Below, one piece after another: positions 1-8,466 of a DNA stretch of 64,000 bases (positions are counted from its first letter, which is position 1; every line of letters starts with the position of its first letter). The notes under the pieces were generated by a model, which ran no database searches, had not been told where the DNA came from, and was given only the letters and a program-made list of their open reading frames with translations. The stretch is taken from positions 1 through 64,000 of the forward strand of contig DGUK01000068.1 of NCBI GenBank assembly GCA_002394635.1, written 5' to 3'. Origin of the DNA: Faecalitalea sp. UBA4312 (GTDB lineage: Bacteria; Bacillota_I; Bacilli_A; Erysipelotrichales; Erysipelotrichaceae). Made by a program: the position numbers and the translations under genes.

Positions 1-1781
1 CCTGTCTGCGTCATCGTCTGATTAAAAGATGTATGGATCTTGGAATCCGGCTGAATGTGTTTTTTCAAGCCTTCGATATATGTAGACTGGATCTTGGCAT
101 ATTTTCTGTATTCCAGCAAACAGCTGATGATCGGGTGTTGTCCCTGCAGTTTTTCCAATACATCGGCACTTGTCGAACGTTTTTTACCAGGCTGTTTCAA
201 TCCAAGATCATCAAACAGGACAGCACCCAGTTGTTTCGGTGAATTAATATTAAACACTTTTTCTGCATATGCATAAATCTGACTGGATAAATCATTCATC
301 TTTGTCTGTACATCCACACTGATTTCATCCAGAACTTTTTCATCAATATGGATTCCTTCAGTTTCCATCCGATAAAGAATCGGAGCCAGTGGTTTCTCAA
401 TCGTTTCATAGAGATTCCAAAGATTTTGTTCTTTCAGCTCTTGGAAAATATTCTCCCGGATCCGATCCAGTTCAACGATCAGGGTCTGATACATTTGTTT
501 CAGACGCTGCGGATCATTAGCCGGTACGTTCTTTGCCTTTTTGGTCAGATCATGAAAGCTGAACGGCAAACGAATATCCAATGCTTCGATCAATGCATCC
601 GTATCGGTAGCCTGCGAATGTAAAAGGAATCCGGCCAGATGCAGATCCTGACTGATCTTCGGTATCGGCAGATTATGACGTTTCATCAGATGCATCAATT
701 CCTTGCCGTCCCAAGTTACGACAGGCCGTGTTTCTATATAGTGCAAAAATGCCGGATCAGTTTTAGCATTATTAAGAGGGAGATAGTAAACATCCTCTTT
801 ATCCAAACCGACAAAACCATATAATTTTTGGGATAAGAACGGTTGTACGCTGCAGACAGGCAGTAATAAATCTTCGGTGGCCTTCCAAACATCCGTATCC
901 AGTGCCTTTCTTTCTGTTTTCACAGAGGTTGTCTGTTTTTTCAAAAAAGAACGCATCTCATATTTTGAATAAAAATCATTGACCCCATCGGCTATTTCTT
1001 CAAACCGACAGTCTTCCAACGCAAACGGCAAAGGTACTTCCCGATAAATCGTAGCTAGATGTTTGGATAAAAACGCATTGTCTTTATCTTTGATCAGTTT
1101 TTCTTTCAGTTTTCCTTTTACTGATTCAATATTTTCATAGACCTGTTCGACGCTTGGATATTGTTTCAACAGGCGGATCGCCGTCTTTTCACCCACACCG
1201 GCCACCCCCGGAATATTATCACTGGCATCTCCCATCAGCCCTTTCATATCAATTATTTGTAACGGTTTCAGTTCGTATTTTTCCTCAAAGGCTGCTTCAT
1301 CCATCAGTTCCATGTCAGTCAGGCCCTTTTTCATCAGAAGCACATTGGTCGTCGGATCGATCAATTGAAGAAGATCGCGGTCACTGGTCAGGATTGTCGT
1401 TTGTACATCCGGACAGTCTTTGGCCATCGTTCCGATGACGTCATCCGCTTCATAACCATGTATTTCAAATCGTTTGATTCCGGCGGCATCCAGGAATTCC
1501 CGGACAATCGGAAACTGAACGATCAATTCATCGTCCAGCGGCTTCCTTGTTCCTTTATAAGGTTCATATTCTTCTTTTCGAAATGTATGGCCGTCGGCAT
1601 CCCAAGCAACAAGTACAGCATCCGGCTGTACAAGCTCCAGGGCTTTGTTCATCATATTAATAAAGCCAAAAACGGCATTGGTCGGTATCCCATTGGAAGT
1701 CGACATCATTCTTGTGTATAATGTGGCATAATACGCTCGGAATAACATGGAGTTCCCATCAAGCAATAATAGTTTTTTCAT
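1..1781 (-). CDS. polA: DNA polymerase I (N-terminal two thirds, cut by window edge)
   Basis: About 593 residues are visible and the rest lies beyond position 1. The N-terminal 5'-3' exonuclease/FEN domain (about 1-290) opens with LLLLDGNSMLFRAYYA and carries the GDASDNIPGVAGVGEKTA helix-hairpin-helix signature. A degenerate 3'-5' exonuclease-like domain follows, without a clear DxE motif, so proofreading is probably absent as in many Gram-positive PolA proteins. The visible end, IHTSFNQTMTQTG, is the start of polymerase motif A. It acts in repair and Okazaki fragment processing. The start at 1781 has an AGGTGAG ribosome site. An extended -10 (TGC-TAAAAT, 1808-1813) just upstream suggests its own promoter, separate from mreCD. 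Confidence 0.95.
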   Translation of the reverse strand, partial: MKKLLLLDGNSMLFRAYYATLYTRMMSTSNGIPTNAVFGFINMMNKALELVQPDAVLVAWDADGHTFRKEEYEPYKGTRKPLDDELIVQFPIVREFLDAAGIKRFEIHGYEADDVIGTMAKDCPDVQTTILTSDRDLLQLIDPTTNVLLMKKGLTDMELMDEAAFEEKYELKPLQIIDMKGLMGDASDNIPGVAGVGEKTAIRLLKQYPSVEQVYENIESVKGKLKEKLIKDKDNAFLSKHLATIYREVPLPFALEDCRFEEIADGVNDFYSKYEMRSFLKKQTTSVKTERKALDTDVWKATEDLLLPVCSVQPFLSQKLYGFVGLDKEDVYYLPLNNAKTDPAFLHYIETRPVVTWDGKELMHLMKRHNLPIPKISQDLHLAGFLLHSQATDTDALIEALDIRLPFSFHDLTKKAKNVPANDPQRLKQMYQTLIVELDRIRENIFQELKEQNLWNLYETIEKPLAPILYRMETEGIHIDEKVLDEISVDVQTKMNDLSSQIYAYAEKVFNINSPKQLGAVLFDDLGLKQPGKKRSTSADVLEKLQGQHPIISCLLEYRKYAKIQSTYIEGLKKHIQPDSKIHTSFNQTMTQT

Positions 1782-1828
1782 TGTCTCACCTTTTTTCTTG
1801 TCCTCTTATTTTAGCATACTTTCTGCAT

Positions 1829-1857
1829 AAAAAAAGGAAATGAGCCAGCTCATCTCC
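1829..1857 (-). terminator. Intrinsic terminator of mreCD
   Basis: On the minus strand the 10-bp stem GGAGATGAGC/GCTCATTTCC (one mismatch) is followed by a run of seven or more U. The mreD stop codon (1850-1852) lies inside the stem. Confidence 0.8.
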
Positions 1858-2416
1858 TTGCAGATCGTATTCTTCGATACATGTCTCTTTCCTGTTCGTT
1901 TCGCTTCTGCTGACGGCGCAAAGCGACATCCTCCATATATCCGACCAGAAAATACAATCCGATCAATACTGCAACATGAAAAATCAACGTTGTCAGTTCC
2001 ACATGGAAGATCCATGTCCAGAAGCGCACCTGGATCACACCAACAGCTTTACAGAACAAAAACGGAAGCAGATCCAGTAAAAAGATACACAAAACGCAGC
2101 TGATAAAAAAAGTCACAACATTATCGCGTATTGCCTTTGGTAAAGCGCCCAAAATATATCCAAACAACGGAAACAATATCGTGGAAATAGGAAAACTGGA
2201 ATTAAAACAAAAGTCATAGACAATTCCTGTAAACAAGCAGATCAAGATACGATCCAATGATTCCTTGTCATTGACCAGTAACAGTAAAGCCAAAAAAGCA
2301 GTATGTGGCACAAAAGACATCGAGCGGAAAGAAAAATCCACCGGACACAGATAGATCAGCAATGTATCAAAACCAGCCATCAGAAATAAAAACGCAAACA
2401 ATGTTTTTATTTTCAT
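1850..2416 (-). CDS. mreD: Rod shape-determining protein MreD
   Basis: This 188-residue protein has five to six hydrophobic segments and a short basic C-terminal tail, which fits MreD, the small polytopic partner of MreC in the elongasome that guides lateral-wall peptidoglycan synthesis. The family is weakly conserved in sequence, so the call rests on size, topology and position: its ATG overlaps the mreC stop by 4 nt (ATGA), the usual MreC-MreD coupling. The gene ends inside its own terminator hairpin. Confidence 0.85.
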   Translation of the reverse strand: MKIKTLFAFLFLMAGFDTLLIYLCPVDFSFRSMSFVPHTAFLALLLLVNDKESLDRILICLFTGIVYDFCFNSSFPISTILFPLFGYILGALPKAIRDNVVTFFISCVLCIFLLDLLPFLFCKAVGVIQVRFWTWIFHVELTTLIFHVAVLIGLYFLVGYMEDVALRRQQKRNEQERDMYRRIRSARR

Positions 2417-3255
2417 GATTTTTCCTCACTGCCGCCACCAATAACCAGACAATAATCAAAACTCATCATATTAGAAACCGGCCGCACATAGACCGTAGAA
2501 ATGATGGCGCTGTCATTTCGTTCCACATCCGTAACTGTTCCGACATAAATGCCTCCCGGATAATTACCACCCTTTCCGCTGGTGGCTACCGACTGTCCGG
2601 CAGCAACTTCTGCACTATTATCAAACAGGGCCATACGATATTCATGCCTCTCGACATCATAGGATTGAATGACCCCTTCAGTTGTCGTTCCGTCCTCCAT
2701 GGAAATCTTCACAGCAATATCGTTAGTCATATCTTCGCTGGTTAACAGCTCAACGGTACTTGTGTTCTGCTGAACCTTTGTGATCAGTCCAACCATACCT
2801 TCGGCTGTTTGTACCAGCATATTGACACGAATGCCTTGCTCAGAACCTGCCGAAATAGTAACCGTTTGGTTCCATGTTTCGCTTGACCGTTTGATGACAC
2901 GGCATGAAATTGGCGTCGCGTCTTCCATATCATTAATTACATTGGCCAGTTTTTCCAGCTCCTGGTTTTTATTTCTTTCTTCTTCATACAGTGTTTTATA
3001 GCTTTTCTGCTCAGCCAGCTGCTGGTTCAGATATTCATTGTCATCATATTGATGCCAAAGATTTGATACATCGTTAAAAGCATTGGCAATCGAACGGAAC
3101 GGATATTCAAATAAACCATATTGAATATACGTCCAAGCACTATATCCGTAATCTGACATCGCCTGCTGACGCAGACCGATCATGACTGATCCAATTGAAA
3201 GGACAATAATGATCAGTGTCACCAACACGCGTTGTAAATGATTCATTCTTCGCAT
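2413..3255 (-). CDS. mreC: Rod shape-determining protein MreC
   Basis: This 280-residue bitopic membrane protein has an N-terminal membrane segment (LVTLIIIVLSIGSVMIG), a coiled coil around residues 70-110 and a beta-rich periplasm-side domain with the typical GSEQGIRVNMLVQTAEGMVG and GGNYPGGIYVGTV stretches. MreC scaffolds the cell-wall elongation complex. I place the start at 3255, where a GGGGGA ribosome site precedes the ATG. The upstream ATG at 3279 has no such site and overlaps the -10 box of a promoter (3278-3307), so it should not be in the transcript. radC lies directly upstream, with no mreB between them. Confidence 0.93.
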   Translation of the reverse strand: MRRMNHLQRVLVTLIIIVLSIGSVMIGLRQQAMSDYGYSAWTYIQYGLFEYPFRSIANAFNDVSNLWHQYDDNEYLNQQLAEQKSYKTLYEEERNKNQELEKLANVINDMEDATPISCRVIKRSSETWNQTVTISAGSEQGIRVNMLVQTAEGMVGLITKVQQNTSTVELLTSEDMTNDIAVKISMEDGTTTEGVIQSYDVERHEYRMALFDNSAEVAAGQSVATSGKGGNYPGGIYVGTVTDVERNDSAIISTVYVRPVSNMMSFDYCLVIGGGSEEKS

Positions 3256-3277
3256 AGGATCCCCCAAACTCTTTCCC

Positions 3278-3307
3278 ATTATAACAAAGAATAATCATCG
3301 GTTTCAA
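3278..3307 (-). promoter_or_regulatory. Promoter of mreCD
   Basis: TTGAAA (3302-3307) and TATAAT (3278-3283) are separated by 18 bp on the minus strand. The -35 box overlaps the radC stop codon. The predicted start of transcription near 3271 supports translation of mreC from 3255. Confidence 0.7.
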
Positions 3308-3978
3308 TCCAGATATTGCCCCTGTTTTAACGAATAGTATGAATTTCGGCTGACTATGATATGATCCAGGAGCCGGATCCCCATCATTTTTGCGACATTG
3401 CGAATCTGATTGGTACAAACGATATCTTGTTGTGACGGCATCACATCTCCGCTGGGATGATTGTGCACCAGGATAACCGACTGCGCATTTTCTAAATAGG
3501 CCTCCTTGAAGATATCTCTCGGATGTACACAGCTCTCATTCAGTGTTCCGATATACAAAATACGATGGGATAGTATCTTCCCCTTTGTGTCCAAATACAC
3601 CGCAATAAAATGCTCCTGCTTTCGGGGCCCGAAAGTCATCATAAACCACTCTGCCAGATCCTCCGGGCGCTGGATCCGGGTCTGATAAGCTTTAGCCTGT
3701 AGAATGCGTCTCGACAGTTCCATACTAGCCTGCAGTTGTAGAGCTTTTACCTTGTGAATGCCCGGAATCTTCATTAGATCTATGATAGACATATCCATCA
3801 TTCTATACAGACCCTCGGTTTTATTCAATACATCCTGGGCAATGTCAAATACTGATCTGTTACGGGTCCCGCTTTGCAAGATCAGTGCCACCAGTTCAGT
3901 ATCACTTAGTGCAGAGATCCCAAAGCGCAAAGCTTTTTCTCTTGGTCGTGATTGTTCATTCATTTCTTTTATTCGCAT
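3304..3978 (-). CDS. radC: RadC/JAB-domain protein (YsxA type)
   Basis: This 224-residue protein has an N-terminal helix-hairpin-helix region (LMKIPGIHKVKALQLQASME) and a C-terminal JAB/MPN metalloprotease-like domain with the metal-binding motif VHNHPSGD plus a downstream DHIIVS. RadC is named for DNA repair but its biochemical role is not settled. In many Bacillota it sits next to the mreBCD genes, as here. The open frame reaches back into the opposite-strand tRNA-His gene. I choose the ATG at 3978, preceded by AGAAGAG, and the next in-frame ATG at 3963 is an alternative. Confidence 0.9.
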   Translation of the reverse strand: MRIKEMNEQSRPREKALRFGISALSDTELVALILQSGTRNRSVFDIAQDVLNKTEGLYRMMDMSIIDLMKIPGIHKVKALQLQASMELSRRILQAKAYQTRIQRPEDLAEWFMMTFGPRKQEHFIAVYLDTKGKILSHRILYIGTLNESCVHPRDIFKEAYLENAQSVILVHNHPSGDVMPSQQDIVCTNQIRNVAKMMGIRLLDHIIVSRNSYYSLKQGQYLD

Positions 3979-4068
3979 ATTCTCTTCTACGCAAACCACA
4001 CCGGACGCACAATTTTTTACAAAACAGTTTACAAAGAATGCATTTTTTGTTAATATAATTGAGCACAT

Positions 4069-4145
4069 GGCGGTTGTGGTGAAGTGGTTAACACAGCGGA
4101 TTGTGGCTCCGTGATGCGCGCGTTCGAATCGCGTCAGCCGCCCCA
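4069..4145 (+). tRNA. tRNA-His (GTG)
   Basis: A full cloverleaf can be drawn. G-1 at 4069 pairs with C73, the identity element of tRNA-His. The 7-bp acceptor stem GCGGTTG/CAGCCGC, a GTG anticodon in the loop TTGTGGC, the TTCGAAT T-loop and an encoded CCA (4143-4145) are all present. A TATAAT at 4054-4059 lies just upstream. Confidence 0.97.
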
Positions 4146-4157
4146 TATGAAAAAGAT

Positions 4158-4180
4158 CTCCGAGTCATCGGAGTTTTTTT
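4158..4180 (+). terminator. Terminator after tRNA-His
   Basis: CTCCGA-GTCA-TCGGAG is a perfect 6-bp stem followed by seven T. Confidence 0.9.
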
Positions 4181-4181
4181 A

Positions 4182-4190
4182 TGTTATAAT
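4182..4190 (+). promoter_or_regulatory. Extended -10 promoter directly before the thioredoxin-like lipoprotein
   Basis: TGT-TATAAT is an extended -10 element that ends 6 nt before the ATG at 4197. Transcription would start at about the first base of the start codon, giving a leaderless mRNA. No ribosome site precedes the ATG. Confidence 0.6.
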
Positions 4191-4196
4191 GCCCAT

Positions 4197-4751
4197 ATGT
4201 TAAGAAATATATTGATCCTAGTTCTGGGATTTGTCCTGAGTGCTTGTACAACTACTACAGAAAAGCCGAAAGATATACCGGCATGTGATCCAAGTGAAGA
4301 ATGCACGCAGACCACTACAAAGGAAAGCTTATTCGAAGAAATCACAATGGAAGAAGCCCTTTCTTTTTTTCAAAGTGGAAAGGACGCTATTCTTTATTTT
4401 GGATTTGACGACTGCCCATGGTGTAAAGAAGCTGCCCCCATCTTAAAAGAGGTGGCCGATCAGACGGATCAAAAAGTATTGTATGTCAAGGTCCGTGACG
4501 AAAATCATGATCTGATGTATACCGACCAGCAAAGAGAACAATTGAGCCAATATATCGGTGAATGGATGCGTATCAATGAGGAGCAAGATGGAAAGCTGTG
4601 GTTGTATGTGCCATTGGTGATCTGTATTAAAGATGGAACGGCCACTGATGGTCATGAAGGAACTGTAGATGATCATGATGCTACCGAGCGTTCCATGACT
4701 GAACAAGAAAAAAAACAGCTGGAACAAATATATACACAGATGATGGATTAA
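4197..4751 (+). CDS. Thioredoxin-fold lipoprotein with CPWC motif
   Basis: The 184-residue product starts with a lipoprotein signal peptide (LGFVLSAC lipobox, Cys17), followed by a Thr/Glu/Lys-rich linker and a thioredoxin-like domain in which FDDCPWCKEAAPIL carries the redox CxxC pair. It resembles the PedC/BrcD thioredoxin-like proteins of Gram-positives and is expected outside the membrane in disulfide exchange. The substrate is unknown. The open frame extends upstream through the tRNA gene, but the lipobox fixes the start at 4197. That start lies only 6 nt after a TATAAT and lacks a Shine-Dalgarno sequence. Confidence 0.85.
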   Translation: MLRNILILVLGFVLSACTTTTEKPKDIPACDPSEECTQTTTKESLFEEITMEEALSFFQSGKDAILYFGFDDCPWCKEAAPILKEVADQTDQKVLYVKVRDENHDLMYTDQQREQLSQYIGEWMRINEEQDGKLWLYVPLVICIKDGTATDGHEGTVDDHDATERSMTEQEKKQLEQIYTQMMD

Positions 4752-4781
4752 TATCAAAATATTTCTTTTTTAAAAATGTGC

Positions 4782-4810
4782 TTGCAATAAATAAATCTCC
4801 ATGATATTAT
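4782..4810 (+). promoter_or_regulatory. Promoter of the tRNA-Ser/Asp/Gly cluster
   Basis: TTGCAA (4782-4787) and TATTAT (4805-4810) have a 17-bp spacer, about 40 nt before the first tRNA. Confidence 0.75.
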
Positions 4811-4851
4811 AAGTGAGCGCTGAAGGGTAGCGTTCCGTCCTAGATTGTCTT

Positions 4852-4942
4852 GGAGTAGTACTCAAGTGGTTGAAGAGGTGCCCCTGCTAAGGGTATAGGT
4901 CGGGAAACTGGCGCGAGAGTTCAAATCTCTCCTACTCCGCCA
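4852..4942 (+). tRNA. tRNA-Ser (GCT)
   Basis: This class II tRNA has the acceptor stem GGAGTAG/CTACTCC, a GCT anticodon in the loop CTGCTAA, a long variable arm, discriminator G and an encoded CCA. Confidence 0.96.
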
Positions 4943-4970
4943 TTTTTTAAAAAGTAAATATCTGTTTAGT

Positions 4971-5046
4971 GGTCCAGTGGTGTAGTGGTTAACATGCCTC
5001 CCTGTCACGGAGGAGATCGTGGGTTCGAGTCCCATCTGGACCGCCA
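4971..5046 (+). tRNA. tRNA-Asp (GTC)
   Basis: The acceptor stem is GGTCCAG/CTGGACC, the anticodon GTC sits in the loop CTGTCAC between CCTCC and GGAGG, and CCA is encoded. Confidence 0.97.
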
Positions 5047-5050
5047 TTTT

Positions 5051-5124
5051 GCAGATGTAGTTCAATGGTAGAACACAGCCTTGCCAAGGCTGATACGGGG
5101 GTTCAATTCCCCTCATCTGCTCCA
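5051..5124 (+). tRNA. tRNA-Gly (GCC)
   Basis: The acceptor stem is GCAGATG/CATCTGC, the anticodon is GCC within CTTGCCAAG, and CCA is encoded. It is the last gene of the tRNA cluster. Confidence 0.97.
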
Positions 5125-5134
5125 TTCGTCCTTC

Positions 5135-5156
5135 ACCCTGATGTAAGGGTTTTTTT
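5135..5156 (+). terminator. Terminator of the tRNA cluster
   Basis: ACCCT-GATGTA-AGGGT is followed by six T. A second perfect hairpin, GGCCTGT-AGTT-ACAGGCC, follows at 5168-5185 with a weaker T tract. Confidence 0.8.
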
Positions 5157-5212
5157 ATTTCTTTTCTGGCCTGTAGTTACAGGCCATTTTCTTTGTTCTC
5201 TTACTTTTTATA

Positions 5213-5241
5213 TTGTATTCAATACTAAAAAAACTTATAAT
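5213..5241 (+). promoter_or_regulatory. Promoter of nadE
   Basis: TTGTAT (5213-5218), a 17-bp spacer and TATAAT (5236-5241) precede the AAGGAG site and ATG of nadE. Confidence 0.65.
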
Positions 5242-5270
5242 TTTATCAAAGTTGAAGAAGGAGAATACAT

Positions 5271-6038
5271 ATGTTAGATAACCCTAAACAAGTCAAACAG
5301 GAAATCATAGAATGGATCAGAAACTATTTTGAAACCAATGGTAAAAACTGTTATGCAGTAATCGGTATTTCCGGAGGAAAGGATTCCAGCATAGCGGCCG
5401 CTCTTTGTGCAGAGGCCTTAGGAAAAGACAAAGTTGTGGGTGTCCTGATGCCTAATGGGGTACAACCGGATATCGAAGACTCCAAGGAAGTGGTGGAAGC
5501 CCTTGGAATCCCATACCTGGTAATCAATATCCATGACAGTGTAACCGGACTGTCTAACGAGATCAATAAACAATTAAGTGCATCCCAATGCATTGGCTCC
5601 AACGAATTGAGCAGGGATGCCATAATCAATATGCCCCCGAGGATCCGGATGAGCACACTGTATGCCATCGGTCAATGCTTACCGGGTGGCGCCCGCGTGG
5701 TAAATACGTGCAATCGCTCCGAAGACTACATTGGATACTCTACAAAATACGGGGATTCAGCCGGTGATTTCAGCCCGTTATCGAATCTGGTGGTCGAAGA
5801 AGTTATGCAGATTGGCCAATTATGTGATATCCCGAAACAGTTGGTTACAAAAACTCCGAGTGATGGTTTGAGTGGCATGTCGGACGAAGAAAAAATCGGA
5901 TTTACCTATGCCACACTGGATCACTATATCTTGACAGGAGAATGTGAAGATCCGCAAATCAAGGAAAAAATTGACCGTATGCATCGCAATAATTTACATA
6001 AACTGCAACTGATGCCGGCTTTTACATTAAAACGTTAA
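5271..6038 (+). CDS. nadE: Ammonia-dependent NAD+ synthetase
   Basis: The 255-residue enzyme makes NAD+ from deamido-NAD+, ATP and ammonia in the cytoplasm. It has the P-loop pyrophosphatase motif GISGGKDSSIAAAL near residue 37, the adenylate-binding NTCNRSEDYIGY and GDSAGDFSPLSNL segments, and the PSDGLSGMSDEEKIGFTY stretch. There is no nitrilase domain, so it is the ammonia-using form. AAGGAG precedes the ATG. It is a single gene with its own promoter and a perfect terminator (6039-6069). Confidence 0.95.
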   Translation: MLDNPKQVKQEIIEWIRNYFETNGKNCYAVIGISGGKDSSIAAALCAEALGKDKVVGVLMPNGVQPDIEDSKEVVEALGIPYLVINIHDSVTGLSNEINKQLSASQCIGSNELSRDAIINMPPRIRMSTLYAIGQCLPGGARVVNTCNRSEDYIGYSTKYGDSAGDFSPLSNLVVEEVMQIGQLCDIPKQLVTKTPSDGLSGMSDEEKIGFTYATLDHYILTGECEDPQIKEKIDRMHRNNLHKLQLMPAFTLKR

Positions 6039-6069
6039 TCAGGAATCATAAATAGATTCCTGATTTTTT
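6039..6069 (+). terminator. Terminator of nadE
   Basis: TCAGGAATC-ATAAATA-GATTCCTGA is a perfect 9-bp stem starting at the base after the nadE stop codon and followed by six T. Confidence 0.95.
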
Positions 6070-6071
6070 CT

Positions 6072-6987
6072 TCATAGTAATGAAATGTAATGATTCCTTT
6101 TTTCTTTCGGAATATTTAATAGATCCATAGCACGAACAGCTGAACAGCTCAGATTTTGCATCAAACTTTTTATTGAATCAATGCACTTTTCTTCACGACC
6201 TTCTTCACGTCCTTCTTCACGACCTTCTTTACGTCCTTCTTTACGTCCTTCTTTGCGACCTTCTTTACGACCTTCTTTACGACCTTCTTTACGACCGATT
6301 TCACGTCCTTCTTCTTTATAAAATTCGTAAGCTCCGATCCTCAATTCTTCTAGAAAATCGTACTGTCTGATTTCTTTGTGTTTCATATCTACACCTCTTT
6401 CTAAAAAATATTTTCTTTTTTCTTCGATCGTTTTATCCTTTCTGTACAACATATTAAACATATCAATCAATGGAACAGTCGAATCTTTATGTCCTAAATA
6501 AACATAAATATTGGTGATCATCGCTTGTTTTTTGTGATCGACCTCACCCCATAAACATTCTTTTTCCATCTTGTTCTTATGTTTTTTATCCGGATAGATA
6601 ATAAACCAGACCGTATAGATAGGAATAACATCATTGTAAGTATCTTTACACCACTGTTCCGTCGATAGACGATCATACATACGTCCTGCATATTTGATAG
6701 CACGGTTTTTGAAATAATATCCGGGGGTATTCACGTCCTTCGGGCTCTATATCAATATAGGCTTTTGGTTTTTCGTTTTTGCCGGATATTTCCAGCTTGG
6801 CATCCATAAATATATCCCTACAATCATTATCCAGATATTCTGTATTTCTTTCCTGGATCATAGGAACGATCTCATCCAAAGACAGGCCGGACAGCTCCGG
6901 AAGTATTTCCTTAACAATCAATGCCTGTAGCTTTTTGTTTTTCAGGATCTGTTTAATCTTCTTATCCTGACTTGTTTTATTGACCAT
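6072..6987 (-). pseudogene. Rpn family recombination-promoting nuclease/transposase-like gene, frameshifted
   Basis: Two overlapping minus-strand frames join into one PD-(D/E)XK (Rpn) protein of about 304 residues. The N-terminal part (from 6987) carries FMDAKLEI and AYIDIEPEG. The C-terminal part continues with GYYFKNRAIKYAGRMYDRL, typical of this family. Removing one C from a run of five (plus-strand G5 at 6723-6727) restores the frame. The C-terminal region holds about ten GR(K/E)E repeats encoded by 12-bp tandem repeats. The start has an AAAGGAG site. It may be a dead gene, a phase-variable gene or a sequencing error. A closely related intact copy is not in this window. Confidence 0.85.
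6190..6313 (-). repeat. 12-bp tandem repeats encoding GR(K/E)E
   Basis: About ten imperfect copies of a 12-bp unit (for example CGACCTTCTTTA on the plus strand) lie inside the Rpn-like gene. They encode GRKE six times, GREE three times and GREI once. Every copy keeps the reading frame. Confidence 0.9.
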
Positions 6988-7042
6988 TATATTCTCCTTT
7001 TTTCATCGGCAATTATTAATACGTTAGAAAAAAAAGAATAAC

Positions 7043-7071
7043 AAAAAAAGGCATCGTCTTTTGACAATGCC
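7043..7071 (-). terminator. Terminator of eno
   Basis: On the minus strand GGCATTGTC-AAAA-GACGATGCC (one mismatch) is followed by seven U. Confidence 0.85.
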
Positions 7072-7091
7072 TTCAAGGAATCACTATTTTA

Positions 7092-8450
<1,359 letters not shown>

Positions 8451-8466
8451 TTATTCATAACTTCTT

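Noticed and set aside
6190..6313. Regular 12-bp repeats as a CRISPR array
   Set aside because: There are no spacers; the repeats are contiguous, keep a reading frame and encode GR(K/E)E inside an Rpn-like gene.
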